Shown: positions 20,852-31,937, numbered from the stretch's first letter. The stretch: DNA of 64,000 bases from Buchnera aphidicola str. Sg (Schizaphis graminum) (GCF_000007365.1 NC_004061.1:310001-374000), one strand, 5' to 3'. Notes: generated by a model not told the origin, from the letters alone. Numbers and translations: made by a program.

Positions 20852-21316
20852 TTATTCTGTTTTTTCTGGCTGACGAGCTTCATCTAAAACTAATCCTACA
20901 AAATAGTCTTTGTTTAAAAGAGCTTTATAAGATTCAAAATTATATTCGATTGTAGGCCATTTTCCAACTATTTTAGCATTATTTTTCTTTAAAACTTGAT
21001 ATATTAAACCTAATGCGTCACAAAAATATTCTGCATAATCTTCTTGATCACCACATCCAAACAACGCTACCGTTTTATGCAAAAAATTTATTTTTTTCAA
21101 AATAGGTAAAAAATCATCCCAGTCACATTGAATTTCACCATAATACCAAGTAGGAACTCCTAATATTAGATGATCAAAACTTTCAAAATCCTTTTTAGAA
21201 ACATTGCTAATATCATATAACATAGAAATATTACTACCAATTTTCTTATGAATTAATTCAGCTGCTTTTTCTGTATTCCCAGTGTCACTGCCAAAAAAAA
21301 TACCTATTTTTTTCAT
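20852..21316 (-). CDS. fldA: Flavodoxin 1, C-terminus cut by a stop
   Basis: FMN electron carrier reducing radical-SAM and MEP-pathway enzymes. The phosphate loop [13 protein letters not shown], the FMN loops [17 protein letters not shown] and [17 protein letters not shown] are intact. The protein stops after 154 residues (RQPEKTE), whereas E. coli FldA has 176. The sequence after the TAA stays open for 15 codons in the same frame (RINLWIGGILPDFQS, ending at 20804) and resembles the E. coli tail that follows RQPELTAE (RVEKWVKQI). A GAA-to-TAA change seems to have removed the last helix. FMN-binding residues are unaffected, so the shortened form may still work. Confidence 0.93.
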
Positions 21317-21597
21317 AATTTTTTACCTATTCATCAAGGTATATTTCTTTTTGAAAATAAGAATATATTTGAAATCTTTTTTTATTTAAAAATATTTTTT
21401 TAACAAAATACATGAAAAGTGTAAAACCAAGAAATTTATAATTTTTTTTGTTATATTAGTAAAATAAATGTATTCTAATAACTTATTATTAATTTATATT
21501 TTTTAATTTTTAAAGTTATTTAATAGTTTTTTATAAAAAAAAAAGAAAAAAAATTATAACATATATTTTCAACATAATATAAATATATTAAAAAATC

Positions 21598-23039
21598 ATG
21601 AAAAAAAATTTAATTTGGTTTCGTAACGATCTGCGTTTATATGATAATACTGCATTACATAACGCTTGTATGTTTGACATAGATAAAGTTATTGCTTTAT
21701 TTATTGCTACTCCGAAACAATGGAAAGATCATTTTCTTGCTGATAAAAAAATATCGTTTATTTATCAAAATTTAATAAGTTTAGAACAAGAATTATTTAA
21801 ATTGAATATTACTTTACATTATCATAAATGCTCTGATTTTTTAGATTCAATAGATTATTTAGTTTATTTCTGTGAAAGAAATCAAATAAATAATTTGTTT
21901 TATAATTATCAATACGAAATAAATGAACGAAAACGCGATTGTCTAGTAAAAAAAAACTATCTGAAAAAGGTATATTCGTAAAAGGATTTCACGATAGTTT
22001 GTTAACTTCTGCTAATAGCATAAAAAATAAAAACAAAAAAACATATAAAATTTTTTCTTTTTTTAAAAAAAAAGTAATATGTAATTTATTAAAACAAATT
22101 CCAGAATGTTTTCCTATTCCCAAAAAACGAAAAATTTGTTCTAGTTTTTCATTACTAAAATTATTTCCAGAAAACTTAGTTATTGATTTTAATCAAAAAA
22201 ATTTTCCTATTGGAGAAAGAAAAGCTATTGAGAGATTAAACAAATTTTGTGTCGATAAAATAGACAAATATGTTTTAAAAAGAAATTTTCCATTTTTAAA
22301 CAGTACTAGTATGCTATCTCCTTATTTATCTTTAGGAATAATATCACCAAGGTATTGTTTAAAGGTAATTTTAAAAAAATATAAAAAAATACCATTAAAT
22401 ATTATTTTAAATTCCGATTGGTTAAATCAAATAATATGGCGTGAATTTTATTATCATTTATTAATTGGTTTTCCTATGCTTAGTCAATCTCAATCACTAA
22501 TTATATGGGAAAAAAAAATAAAATGGAAACATAATGTAAATTATTTTAACGCTTGGAAAAACGGAAATACAGGTTTTCCTATAATAGACGCAGGGATGAG
22601 ACAACTAAATAAAATGGGATGGATGCATAATAGGTTAAGAATGATTACATCTAGTTTTCTAGTAAAAAATCTTTTAATAAATTGGAGAGAGGGTGAAAAA
22701 TACTTCATGTCTAATTTAATTGATGGAGACTTTGCCTTAAATAATGGTGGATGGCAATGGTCAGCTTCAACAGGGAGTGATTCTGTGCCGTATATACGTA
22801 TTTTTAATCCCTTGAATCAATCAAAAAATTTTGATAAATCAGGTTTATTTATACGTAAATACATTCCAGAATTAAATTCTGTACCAGATAGATATATTCA
22901 TAATCCATACGAATGGTCAATAAAAAATAATTGTACAATAAATTATCCGGAACCAATTATAGATTATAAAAAAAGTAAAGAACAAGCATTAGAGGTATAC
23001 AATAAAGCTCAATTAACTTCAAAAAAAGAAAAGGTTTAA
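21598..23039 (+). pseudogene. phrB: Deoxyribodipyrimidine photolyase phrB, frameshifted in a poly(A) tract
   Basis: FAD-dependent photolyase that splits UV pyrimidine dimers using light. The first 127 codons (NLIWFRNDLRLYDNTAL, cofactor domain) end at a TAA at 21979-21981. The rest continues in the next frame, with the FAD domain motifs WREFYYHLL, MRQLNKMGWMHNR and NGGWQWSASTGSDSVPY to residue YNKAQ. The frames cross at a run of nine A (21948-21956); ten A would give a continuous protein of about 480 residues (E. coli 472). No other lesion is visible, so the break is recent, rescued by slippage, or a run-length error. It lies just upstream of ybgI. Confidence 0.88.
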
Positions 23040-23043
23040 TAAA

Positions 23044-23787
23044 ATGGAAAATTTTTTATTAGAAAAAATAATTAATAAAAAATTATCAAGTGATCAATAT
23101 AGTGATGTTGTACCAAATGGATTACAAATAGAAGGTGAAAAAATAATTAAAAAAATTATTACAGGTGTTACAGCTTGTCAAGAATTATTAGATAAAGCAT
23201 TATCTTATGGTGCAAATGCTATAATAGTTCATCATGGTTATTTTTGGAAAAACGAATCTCAATGTATTCACAACATGACAAGAAAAAGATTAACTACTAT
23301 ACTTTCTAATAATATTAATTTATATAGTTGGCACATACCTTTAGATATTCATCCTAAATTAGGTAATAATGCACAAATAGCTAAAAAATTAAATATTCGT
23401 ATTAAAGGTTATATTTTACCTTACTTGTTCTGGGGAACTTTAGAAGAAAATATAAATGCTTTTGACTTTTCTAAAAAAATAGAAAAAAAATATGAGAAAA
23501 AACCCATACATATATATGCAAATGCTCCAATTTATATTTCGCGTATAGCTTGGTGTAGTGGAAGGGGGCAAAATTTTATAAAACAAGCTTATAATTTTGG
23601 AATAGATGCTTTTTTAACAGGTGAAATTTCAGAAGAAACAATGCATATTGCTAAAGAATTAGGTATTCATTTTTTTTCTATTGGTCATCATGCTACAGAA
23701 AAAGACGGAATTAAATCATTAGGTAAATGGTTAAATAATAAGTATGATTTAGATGTAACTTTTATCGATATTCATAATCCTGCATAA
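23044..23787 (+). CDS. ybgI: NIF3/DUF34 family metal-binding protein YbgI
   Basis: Conserved dinuclear-metal protein of the NIF3 family with no settled function; it forms toroidal hexamers in E. coli. Seen: VVPNGLQIEG near the N-terminus, the metal ligands in IVHHGYFWKN and WHIPLDIHP, and the C-terminal HHATEKDGIKSLGKWL. The 247 residues equal E. coli YbgI. It starts 4 bases after the phrB stop, so the two are co-transcribed. The E. coli order phrB-ybgI is kept. Confidence 0.94.
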   Translation: MENFLLEKIINKKLSSDQYSDVVPNGLQIEGEKIIKKIITGVTACQELLDKALSYGANAIIVHHGYFWKNESQCIHNMTRKRLTTILSNNINLYSWHIPLDIHPKLGNNAQIAKKLNIRIKGYILPYLFWGTLEENINAFDFSKKIEKKYEKKPIHIYANAPIYISRIAWCSGRGQNFIKQAYNFGIDAFLTGEISEETMHIAKELGIHFFSIGHHATEKDGIKSLGKWLNNKYDLDVTFIDIHNPA

Positions 23788-23884
23788 TTTAAAAAATAAA
23801 ATTAGAAAAATATAATAAATTTTTTAGATTTTTTTAGATTTTCTATAATAAATCATGTAACAAACAATTTAAATAAAAAATAAA

Positions 23885-26656
23885 ATGAAAAAAAATACAC
23901 TAGAAAAATGGTTTAACTCTTCCTGGTTATCTGGCAATAATCAGAATTATATTGAAAAAATATATGAGAGTTATTTAATCAATCCGAAATCTGTTGATAT
24001 TACATGGCAGGATAAATTTTCAGATTTATCTAAAAAACGAAAAAATATTTTAAAAGAAGAAAAATTTGTTTATAAAAATAATTCTTTTAAAGAAATTAAA
24101 ATTGATAAACAAGAAATATTAGAAAAAAAAATTAATTATATTATTAATACTTTTCGAAAAAAAGGTTATAAAAAATCTTTAATAGATCCTCTTAAATTAA
24201 ATGAACAGAAAAAATATAAGTATTTAGAACCTACTTTTTATCATTTTAGTGAAGATGAATTAAAAAAAACTGTGAAAATCGATTTTAAAAATTCTTCTCA
24301 ATATGAAATAAAAATCAGAGATTTATATGAACAATTAAATAACAAATATTGCGGTTCTATTGGATTTGAATATATGTATATTGAGAATTCATTTGAAAAA
24401 AAATGGATTACAAAACATATAGAGTTATTTTTTAAAGAAAATTTATTTATAAAAAAAGAAAAAATAAGATTTTTAAAGGAGATTCTTTATGGAGAAACTT
24501 TTGAAAAATACCTAGGAAAAAAGTTTTCTGGTACAAAAAGATTTTCTTTAGAAGGAGGAGAAACATTAATTAGTATTCTGCATGAAATTATTCGATATTC
24601 AAAAAAAAATGATGTATCTGAAATCATTTTAGGCATGGCTCATAGAGGTAGACTAAATGTATTGGTAAATGTATTAAACAAAAATCCACAAGTTCTATTT
24701 AATGAATTTTCAGGTATTAATATACCAAAAGAATATAGTGGTGACGTAAAATATCACATGGGAGGCATTACAAAGATAAAAAACGATAAAAAAAAAATAT
24801 ATTTAAAACTAGCATATAATCCATCTCATTTAGAGATAGTGAATCCAGTTGTTTTAGGTATAGCACGAGCATCTATAAATCAATTAAAAATTTCTGAAAA
24901 TAAATTTTTATCTATTAATATACATGGTGATGCTTCTATTATTGGGCAAGGTGTAATTCAAGAAACATTAAATATGTCTCAAACAGAAGCCTATAAAATA
25001 GGTGGTACTATTCATATAGTAATTAATAATCAAATTGGATTTACTACATCTAATCCTAAAAATCTTCGTTCTAGTAAGTATTGTACTGATGTTGCTAAAA
25101 TGATTCAAGCACCTGTGTTTCACGTTAATGCTGATGATATAGAAGCTTCTATTTTTGCAATTCAATTAGCTTTAAAATTCAAAAAAAAATTTAAAAAAGA
25201 TGTTTTTATTGATTTGGTATGTTATAGACGACATGGACACAATGAAGTAGATGATCCTTTTGTAACGCAACCTATTATGTATAAAAAAATTCATAATCAT
25301 CCTACTATAGGTCAAATATATTCTAACTTACTAATTTCCGAAAAATTAATTACATCAAATGATATTGAAAAAATAATAGAAAAATACACTACTAAACTAG
25401 TACAAGGAAAAAATGTTTTATCGCAAGAGAGAAATATCACATTCCAAAATGGGAATAAAAATTTTTTTATAAAAAAACAAAAAGAAAATACACAGTTAAA
25501 TTTTTTAAATATTAAAGATTTATTATATTCTATTAATACTATTCCTAACTCAATTGAAGTGCATAATCGAGTTAAAAAAATTTATCAAGAAAGAATAGGT
25601 ATGGCTGACGGACAAATATTGTTGGATTGGGGTACAGCTGAATTATTAGCTTATGCTACAATACTTAAAGAAGGTATTTCATGTCGTCTATCAGGAGAAG
25701 ATATAAGTAGAGGAACTTTTTTTCATCGTCATGCTTTTATTCATGATCAAAATAATGGTTCTATTTATGTTCCTTTACAAAATATAGAAAAAAATCAGGG
25801 AAAATTTGAAATTTGGGATTCTGTTCTATCAGAAGAAGCAGTTTTAGCTTTTGAATACGGATATTCATTATTTCCATCAAATAATTTAACAATTTGGGAA
25901 GCACAATTTGGAGATTTTGCTAACGGTGCTCAAGTAGTAATAGATCAATTTATCAGTTCAAGTGAACAAAAATGGAATCAAAAATCAAATTTAGTTCTTT
26001 TCTTGCCTCATGGGTATGAAGGGCAAGGACCTGAACATTCTTCTGCTAGACTTGAAAGATTTTTACAACTTTGTGCTGAAAACAATATACAAGTATGTAT
26101 ACCTACTGTATCTTCTCAAATATTTCATTTATTAAGGCGTCAAATTTTTAGCAATGTTTATAAACCATTGATTGTTTTGACTCCTAAATCACTTTTAAGA
26201 AATAATGTGGCAAGATCTTCTTTAGAAGTTTTAGTAAATGAAAATTTTAAAAATGTAATAAATGAAATAGATAAAAATCAAAAAGAAGTGAAACGTATAA
26301 TTTTTTGTTCTGGTAAAATATATTATGATCTTTTGGAATATCGTAATAAATGTGACATTAATAATGTTTTATTAATTCGAATTGAACAATTATATCCATT
26401 TCCAAAAGATGAAATATTAACAATACTCAAAAGTTATTCTTACGTACAAGATTTTATTTGGTGTCAAGAAGAACCCCATAATCAAGGTGCATGGTTTTAT
26501 ATTAAAGACCTTCTATCTACTCTTTTACCACTTAATTCTCATTTAAATTATGTTAGTCGTCCATCTGCTGCATCACCTGCAGCTGGTCATATTCTAATTC
26601 ATAGAAAAGAACAAGAAAAACTAATAAATAATGCATTCAATTTTAAAATAGCATAG
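23885..26656 (+). CDS. sucA: 2-oxoglutarate dehydrogenase E1 component
   Basis: Thiamine-diphosphate E1 subunit of the 2-oxoglutarate dehydrogenase complex. Seen: N-terminal [32 protein letters not shown], the ThDP-binding segment [15 protein letters not shown] followed by [22 protein letters not shown], and the C-terminal [12 protein letters not shown]. It is 923 residues against 933 in E. coli. sucB follows 11 bases later. gltA and sdhCDAB, which precede sucA in E. coli, are gone, and sucCD is missing after sucB. Confidence 0.98.
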   Translation: MKKNTLEKWFNSSWLSGNNQNYIEKIYESYLINPKSVDITWQDKFSDLSKKRKNILKEEKFVYKNNSFKEIKIDKQEILEKKINYIINTFRKKGYKKSLIDPLKLNEQKKYKYLEPTFYHFSEDELKKTVKIDFKNSSQYEIKIRDLYEQLNNKYCGSIGFEYMYIENSFEKKWITKHIELFFKENLFIKKEKIRFLKEILYGETFEKYLGKKFSGTKRFSLEGGETLISILHEIIRYSKKNDVSEIILGMAHRGRLNVLVNVLNKNPQVLFNEFSGINIPKEYSGDVKYHMGGITKIKNDKKKIYLKLAYNPSHLEIVNPVVLGIARASINQLKISENKFLSINIHGDASIIGQGVIQETLNMSQTEAYKIGGTIHIVINNQIGFTTSNPKNLRSSKYCTDVAKMIQAPVFHVNADDIEASIFAIQLALKFKKKFKKDVFIDLVCYRRHGHNEVDDPFVTQPIMYKKIHNHPTIGQIYSNLLISEKLITSNDIEKIIEKYTTKLVQGKNVLSQERNITFQNGNKNFFIKKQKENTQLNFLNIKDLLYSINTIPNSIEVHNRVKKIYQERIGMADGQILLDWGTAELLAYATILKEGISCRLSGEDISRGTFFHRHAFIHDQNNGSIYVPLQNIEKNQGKFEIWDSVLSEEAVLAFEYGYSLFPSNNLTIWEAQFGDFANGAQVVIDQFISSSEQKWNQKSNLVLFLPHGYEGQGPEHSSARLERFLQLCAENNIQVCIPTVSSQIFHLLRRQIFSNVYKPLIVLTPKSLLRNNVARSSLEVLVNENFKNVINEIDKNQKEVKRIIFCSGKIYYDLLEYRNKCDINNVLLIRIEQLYPFPKDEILTILKSYSYVQDFIWCQEEPHNQGAWFYIKDLLSTLLPLNSHLNYVSRPSAASPAAGHILIHRKEQEKLINNAFNFKIA

Positions 26657-26667
26657 AAGGACATAAA

Positions 26668-27849
26668 ATGAATAGAATAAATATTCTTGTTCCTGATTTA
26701 CCTGAATCTGTTAACGATGCAGTAGTTGTAAAATGGTATAAAAAAATAGGAGAACAAATTTCTTCTGAAGATAATATAGTAGATATTGAAACAGATAAAG
26801 TAATGCTAGAAGTGTCTGCTCCATGTAATGGAATATTAAATGAAATTTTAGAAAAAGAAGGTTCAATTGTTAAATCAAATCAAATATTAGGAAACATTGT
26901 TGAATCAAAAAATATTGAAAGTAAAACAAAATCAAAACTGGAAAAAAGTAATAAATATTTTATAAAAGATAAAAATTTTAATATTTCTTTTAAAGAAAAA
27001 ATATACAATTTTCCACCTTCTATAAGACGTATAATAAGAATTAAAAAAAACAAAGAAATATTTAATGAATTAAATTATATCAAAAATCAAGAAAACATAA
27101 TTGAAGAAAAATTAAATGATCAATCTTTTTCTAATGAAAAAGAAAAAAAAATTTATGAAAATAGAATAAAAATGACGCGATTGCGTCAAAAAATTGCTGA
27201 AAGATTATTAGAAACTAAAAATAATACAGCTATGCTTACTACCTTTAATGAAGTAAACATGCAACCAATAATATCATTACGAAAAAAATATGGCGAATTT
27301 TTTGAAAAAAAACACGGTGTCCGAATCGGATTTATGCCTTTTTTTGTCAAAGCAGTAGTGGAATCCTTAAAAAAGTTTCCAGAAATAAATGCCTCTATTG
27401 ATAAAAATGATATTGTTTATTATAAAAATATTGATGTTAGTATTGCTGTTTCTACTCCGAGAGGAGTAATAACACCAGTTTTAAGAAATGCAGATAATAT
27501 GAGCATGGCTGATATAGAAAAAAAAATAAAAGAATTTTCTATTAAAGGTATTGAAAATAAAATAAAAATTGAAGAATTAATTGGAGGAAATTTTACTATA
27601 ACGAATGGCGGTATTTTCGGTTCTTTAATGTCTACACCTATTATTAATCCACCTCAATCTGCTATATTAGGCATGCATCTTATTAAAGAACGTCCTATGG
27701 CTATCAATGGAAAAGTAAAAATCCTTCCTATGATGTATTTAGCATTGTCTTACGATCATCGACTAATAGATGGAAAAGAATCTGTGAGTTTTTTAGTAAC
27801 TATAAAAAACATATTAGAAGACTTTAATCGAATTATAATTAATGTATAA
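26668..27849 (+). CDS. sucB: Dihydrolipoyllysine succinyltransferase, E2 of 2-oxoglutarate dehydrogenase
   Basis: E2 core of the complex with SucA and a dihydrolipoamide dehydrogenase encoded elsewhere. The N-terminal lipoyl domain carries the lipoylated Lys in [14 protein letters not shown] (about residue 44). The peripheral-subunit-binding domain ([12 protein letters not shown]) is recognisable. The catalytic domain begins near [14 protein letters not shown] and ends with the HxxxDG motif in [12 protein letters not shown]. It is 393 residues against 405 in E. coli. The AGAAGGACAT ribosome-binding site lies in the sucA-sucB junction. Confidence 0.97.
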   Translation: MNRINILVPDLPESVNDAVVVKWYKKIGEQISSEDNIVDIETDKVMLEVSAPCNGILNEILEKEGSIVKSNQILGNIVESKNIESKTKSKLEKSNKYFIKDKNFNISFKEKIYNFPPSIRRIIRIKKNKEIFNELNYIKNQENIIEEKLNDQSFSNEKEKKIYENRIKMTRLRQKIAERLLETKNNTAMLTTFNEVNMQPIISLRKKYGEFFEKKHGVRIGFMPFFVKAVVESLKKFPEINASIDKNDIVYYKNIDVSIAVSTPRGVITPVLRNADNMSMADIEKKIKEFSIKGIENKIKIEELIGGNFTITNGGIFGSLMSTPIINPPQSAILGMHLIKERPMAINGKVKILPMMYLALSYDHRLIDGKESVSFLVTIKNILEDFNRIIINV

Positions 27850-27891
27850 ATGTGTTTTTATGAAAAAAAACGTTTATTTTTTAGTGTATCT

Positions 27892-27931
27892 TAAAAGTAC
27901 AAAAAATTCTTAATTATGAATTGTACTTTTA
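27892..27931 (+). terminator. Terminator-like hairpin after sucB
   Basis: TAAAAGTACAA (27892-27902) pairs with TTGTACTTTTA (27921-27931), and an inner AATTC/GAATT pair extends the stem. A clean T tract is absent, so it is either a weak intrinsic terminator or a 3'-end stabilising structure for sucAB mRNA. Confidence 0.5.
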
Positions 27932-28020
27932 TATTCATAAAAATTAATTTTTTATTTAGTCAAAAACTAATTTTTAATCAAATAATGATACACTTATATA
28001 TCAAAAATAGAAGATGAAAA

Positions 28021-28713
28021 ATGAAAACTAATAAATTAGTCTTAATTAGACATGGTCAAAGTAAATGGAATAAATTAAATAAATTTACTGGATGGCATGA
28101 TATAGAATTAAGTGACAATGGTATAAATGAAGCTCTAAAAGCCGGTTCTCTCTTGAAAAAAGAAAAATTTTTTTTCGATTATGCACATACTTCTATGTTA
28201 AAAAGAGCAATACATACTTTAAGATATATTTTAGATACATTAGATCAATCTTGGTTACCAGTTCAAAAATCTTGGCGTTTAAATGAAAGACATTATGGTG
28301 CATTGGAGGGATTAAATAAAGATGAAATGATTTCAAAATACGGTGAAGAACAAGTAAATTTATGGAGACGAAGTTTTGAAATTATACCACCTCAAATCAG
28401 ATTAAATGATAAAAGATTTCCAGGAAATGATATACGTTATTCGAATATAGATAACAATGAACTTCCGTTAGGTGAAAGTTTAGAATTGACTGCAAAAAGA
28501 GTGATTCCTTATTGGAATAAATTTATTTTACCACAAATAAAAAAAAGAAATAGAGTTCTTATTGTAGCACATGGAAATTCTCTACGTGCATTAATTCAAT
28601 TTTTAAATAAAATAGATAATAAAAAAATTTTAGAATTAAACATTCCAACTGCAACGCCAATTATCCTAGAATTCAATGAAGAATATAATTCTATTAAATG
28701 GTATTATTTATAA
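28021..28713 (+). CDS. gpmA: 2,3-bisphosphoglycerate-dependent phosphoglycerate mutase
   Basis: Interconverts 3- and 2-phosphoglycerate in glycolysis. The catalytic His is in [10 protein letters not shown] near the N-terminus. [23 protein letters not shown] and [11 protein letters not shown] (second His) are all present. The protein ends at IKWYYL after 230 residues, whereas E. coli GpmA (250) has about 20 further residues, so the flexible C-terminal tail is absent. The gene stands alone between sucB and pfkA. Confidence 0.97.
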   Translation: MKTNKLVLIRHGQSKWNKLNKFTGWHDIELSDNGINEALKAGSLLKKEKFFFDYAHTSMLKRAIHTLRYILDTLDQSWLPVQKSWRLNERHYGALEGLNKDEMISKYGEEQVNLWRRSFEIIPPQIRLNDKRFPGNDIRYSNIDNNELPLGESLELTAKRVIPYWNKFILPQIKKRNRVLIVAHGNSLRALIQFLNKIDNKKILELNIPTATPIILEFNEEYNSIKWYYL

Positions 28714-28919
28714 TCAATTATTTAAAATAAAATATTTTTCTGTCAAAAATTACTATGTATAAAAAAAATTTTTTAATATTTTTAATAATTTTAAAAAAAA
28801 TTACATACAAAAATATATTTATATATTGTAAAAATACATTTTTTATTAAGTTGAAATTTTATCAATAATCAATAATAGGAAAAACAAATTTTTTTATAGT
28901 AGTTAAAAACGGGATTTTT

Positions 28920-29882
28920 ATGATAAAAAAGATCGGAGTATTAACTAGTGGTGGAGATGCTCCTGGGATGAATGCTGCGATTAGAGGTGTAGTAAGAACA
29001 GCATTGAGTGAAAAATTAGAAGTATTTGGTATTTATGATGGATATTTAGGTCTATATGAAAATCGTATGACATTGTTAGATAGATATAGTGTTTCTGATA
29101 TGATTAATAGAGGCGGAACATTTTTAGGATCTGCTCGATTTCCTGGCTTTTACAAAAATGAAATACGTACTATTGCAGTAAATAATTTAAATAAAAGAAA
29201 TATAGATGCTCTTGTTGTTATCGGCGGTGATGGATCTTATATAGGAGCACAAAAATTAACGAAAATGGGAATTCCATGTATTAGTATTCCAGGTACAATA
29301 GACAACGATGTAGCAGGTACTGATTACACGATAGGTTATTTTACAGCCTTAGAGACAGTGGTTGAAGCGATTGATAGATTAAGAGATACTTCTTCTTCTC
29401 ATCAAAGAATTTCTATTGTAGAAGTTATGGGGCGATACTGCGGAGATTTAACATTAGCTGCTGCAATAGCAGGTGGTTGCGAATTTATTGTTCTTCCAGA
29501 AATTCATTATAAAAAAGAAGAATTGGTTTCTGAAATTCAGGCAGGAATCGAAAAAGGGAAAAAACATGCAATAGTCGCAATAACAGAATATATTTGTGAT
29601 GTAGAAAAATTAGCGAAATATATTGAGAAGAAAACCAATAGAGAGACAAGAGCTACAATTTTAGGACATATCCAGAGAGGAGGAGCACCAGTAGTATATG
29701 ATAGAATTCTTGCTTCAAGAATGGGAGCATATGCAGTAGAATTGCTGATAGAAGGCTACAAAGGGAAATGTGTTGGAATACAAAATGAAAAAATGGTATT
29801 TAACGACATAACAGATGCGTTAAAAAATATGAAACGTGTTTTTAAAAAAGATTGGTTAATTACAGCTAAAAAGTTATACTAA
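28920..29882 (+). CDS. pfkA: 6-phosphofructokinase
   Basis: Commits fructose-6-phosphate to glycolysis with ATP. Seen: ATP loop [28 protein letters not shown], catalytic Asp in [24 protein letters not shown] and [13 protein letters not shown]. The 320 residues equal E. coli PfkA. It starts with ATG after a TTTTT stretch, with only a weak purine-rich element (AACGGG) upstream. A GC-rich hairpin follows the stop. Confidence 0.98.
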   Translation: MIKKIGVLTSGGDAPGMNAAIRGVVRTALSEKLEVFGIYDGYLGLYENRMTLLDRYSVSDMINRGGTFLGSARFPGFYKNEIRTIAVNNLNKRNIDALVVIGGDGSYIGAQKLTKMGIPCISIPGTIDNDVAGTDYTIGYFTALETVVEAIDRLRDTSSSHQRISIVEVMGRYCGDLTLAAAIAGGCEFIVLPEIHYKKEELVSEIQAGIEKGKKHAIVAITEYICDVEKLAKYIEKKTNRETRATILGHIQRGGAPVVYDRILASRMGAYAVELLIEGYKGKCVGIQNEKMVFNDITDALKNMKRVFKKDWLITAKKLY

Positions 29883-29891
29883 TATAAAATT

Positions 29892-29912
29892 AGTGCCGGT
29901 TTTTCCGGCGCT
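29892..29912 (+). terminator. GC-rich hairpin after pfkA
   Basis: AGTGCCGG (29892-29899), a loop of five T, and CCGGCGCT (29905-29912) form an 8-base-pair stem with one G-T pair, followed by CTAAAATTTTAATTTTAT. It is strikingly GC-rich for this genome and well placed as the pfkA terminator, though the T tract is interrupted. Confidence 0.7.
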
Positions 29913-29965
29913 CTAAAATTTTAATTTTATTTTTAAATAAATAAAATTATTTAGGTATTCAAATA

Positions 29966-30754
29966 ATGAATTTTTGTAGTAAAAAAAAAATATTAAAACA
30001 ATGTTTTTTTGAATTTTTAGGAACAGGTTTAATAATATTTTTAGGAATTAGTTCTCTTGTCGTATCAAAATTAACAAATTTTCATTTTAATCACTGTGAA
30101 ATTAGTTGTATTTGGGGATTAGGAGTATTTATATCAATTTGTTTTTGTTCTTCAGTCTCTGGAGCGCATTTAAATCCAGCTATTACTATTTTTCTTTTTT
30201 TATCTTCTCAATTTAATAAAAAAAAAGTAATACCGTATATTCTATCTCAAATATCTGGTACTTTTTTCTTTACTTTTTTAATTTATCTTATTTTTAATAA
30301 TCTATTAAATTCATTTGAGTCTAAATACAATATTGTTCGAGGAACAAAAAAAAGTCTTGAATTAGCTTCATTATTCTGCGTTTTTCCTAAAGAAAATTAT
30401 AATTTTATTCATGATTTTATATTAGAAATATTAATTGGAATTATTTTTATAATTATATTGATGAAATTGAGTGAAAAAAATAATTTATTTAAATTTTATA
30501 AATTTATCAATCCCTTTTTAATAGGAACATTAGTGATAATAATTAATTTATTTTTAACTTCATATAGTAATATTACTTTAAATCCAGCTCGAGATTTAGG
30601 TCCTAGAATATTTTTAAGTTTAATAGGGTGGGGAAAATTAGCATTTACAGGCGATGATAATATCATTTTTCCTTATTTTTTAATACCCACTATTGCTCCT
30701 ATTATCGGTATCAATTTAGGTGGATGGATATATATCCTTTATATAAAAAAATAG
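29966..30754 (+). CDS. glpF: Glycerol uptake facilitator (aquaglyceroporin)
   Basis: MIP-family channel for glycerol, water and small polyols in the inner membrane. Both NPA motifs are present, in GAHLNPAITIF (about residue 71) and TLNPARDLGPR (about residue 203). Six hydrophobic segments surround them. It is 262 residues against 281 in E. coli. No glycerol kinase gene is adjacent, so the channel may serve polyol or osmotic exchange. The stop codon lies within the hairpin shared with tpiA. Confidence 0.94.
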   Translation: MNFCSKKKILKQCFFEFLGTGLIIFLGISSLVVSKLTNFHFNHCEISCIWGLGVFISICFCSSVSGAHLNPAITIFLFLSSQFNKKKVIPYILSQISGTFFFTFLIYLIFNNLLNSFESKYNIVRGTKKSLELASLFCVFPKENYNFIHDFILEILIGIIFIIILMKLSEKNNLFKFYKFINPFLIGTLVIIINLFLTSYSNITLNPARDLGPRIFLSLIGWGKLAFTGDDNIIFPYFLIPTIAPIIGINLGGWIYILYIKK

Positions 30755-30772
30755 TTTTTTATAAAAAACTAT
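30751..30772. terminator. Shared bidirectional terminator hairpin of glpF and tpiA
   Basis: ATAGTTTTTT (30751-30760) and AAAAAACTAT (30763-30772) are perfect inverted repeats spanning both stop codons. The plus strand enters it through an A-run and the minus strand leaves it into TTTTTTTATA, so it is a plausible terminator for both convergent genes, overlapping the last tpiA codons. Confidence 0.6.
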
Positions 30773-31523
30773 CTGATATTTTTATAATTTTTAAAAATTC
30801 TTCATGTTTTAAAGATGCACTACCGATTAATAATCCATCAATATCAGGTTGTTTAAGAAAATTTCCTGCATTTAATGAAGTAACAGAACCTCCATATTGT
30901 ACAATCAAATTTTCTGCACTGACAATGTCATATTTTTTTATATAATTTTTTATAAATTTATGTATCAGTTGTACATTTTTAGGATCCGCTGAAACACCTG
31001 TTCCAATAGACCAAATAGGTTCATATGCAATAACTGCATTTCTAAATGCTTTTTCTCCGAAAGAATTAAATATAGAATTTAATTGTTCTTTTAAAATTTT
31101 TTCAGTTTTGTTAGATTTTTTTTCTGCTTCAGTTTCACCTATACATAAAATAGGCACTAAATTCAAATTTTTTACTAAACAAAATTTTTTCGCAATGATT
31201 TCATTGTTTTCATTATGAAGTAAACGTCTTTCAGAATGACCAATAATAATATATTTAACACCAATATCTTTCATCATTAAAGCAGAGTTCTCACCAGTAA
31301 ATGCACCTGTTAGATTTACATCTATATTTTGTGCAGCAAGATGAATATTTATACTATTTATATCTTTGTATACTCTTTCTAAAAATACAGTCGGAGGTGC
31401 AATTATAATAATATTGTTTTTTAAAAAAGATGAAATTTGTGATTTTAAAAAAGTTAAAAAATAAGAAATAGTTTTTATACTACCATTTAATTTCCAATTA
31501 GCTGCAATAATTTTTTTTTTCAT
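30759..31523 (-). CDS. tpiA: Triosephosphate isomerase
   Basis: Interconverts dihydroxyacetone phosphate and glyceraldehyde-3-phosphate. Seen: AANWKLNGS with the catalytic Lys at the N-terminus, the His in IIGHSERRLL (about residue 95), the catalytic Glu in IAYEPIWSIGTG, and VQYGGSV with the phosphate-binding loop. The 254 residues match E. coli (255). It converges on glpF with a 4-base gap. Confidence 0.98.
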   Translation of the reverse strand: MKKKIIAANWKLNGSIKTISYFLTFLKSQISSFLKNNIIIIAPPTVFLERVYKDINSINIHLAAQNIDVNLTGAFTGENSALMMKDIGVKYIIIGHSERRLLHNENNEIIAKKFCLVKNLNLVPILCIGETEAEKKSNKTEKILKEQLNSIFNSFGEKAFRNAVIAYEPIWSIGTGVSADPKNVQLIHKFIKNYIKKYDIVSAENLIVQYGGSVTSLNAGNFLKQPDIDGLLIGSASLKHEEFLKIIKISDSFL

Positions 31524-31549
31524 ATTAATATACTCAATTTTTTAACGTT

Positions 31550-31596
31550 ATAGAAACTAAGTTTTTTATAAAAAATTATATCAACTTAGTTTCTAT
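31550..31596 (-). terminator. Terminator hairpin downstream of ihfB
   Basis: ATAGAAACTAAG (31550-31561) and CTTAGTTTCTAT (31585-31596) make a perfect 12-base-pair stem. The 23-base loop contains a smaller TTTTTTATAAAAAA hairpin. Reading the minus strand it is followed by AACGTTAAAAAATTG rather than a U-run. It marks the end of the rpsA-ihfB unit. Confidence 0.6.
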
Positions 31597-31616
31597 TCAA
31601 CAAGTATTAAAATATA

Positions 31617-31898
31617 CTATTTATAATTAGCTCGATCTCGTAGTTGTTTTCCTGGTTTAAAATAAGGTATATATCTCTCATTCAACTTAATTTTTTTACC
31701 AGTTTTCGGATTTCTACCTATACGAGAAGATCTATAATGCAAAGAAAAAGTACCAAATCCTCGAATTTCAATTCGTTTCCCCTTAGATAACGAAATTGAT
31801 ATATATTCAAGCATTTCTTTTACAGCGCATTCTATTATTTTGTTTGAAATATGAGCTTTTCGTTCAGCAATTCTTTCGAATAATTCTGACTTTGTCAT
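31617..31898 (-). CDS. ihfB: Integration host factor beta subunit
   Basis: DNA-bending histone-like protein that acts as a heterodimer with IhfA. The 93 residues match E. coli IHF-beta (94). [27 protein letters not shown] and the DNA-intercalating arm [10 protein letters not shown] are nearly identical to E. coli. It follows rpsA by 39 bases on the same strand, as in E. coli. Confidence 0.97.
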
Positions 31899-31937
31899 AA
31901 ATCCTCTATAATTAATATATTTTTCTTTTTTAAATAA

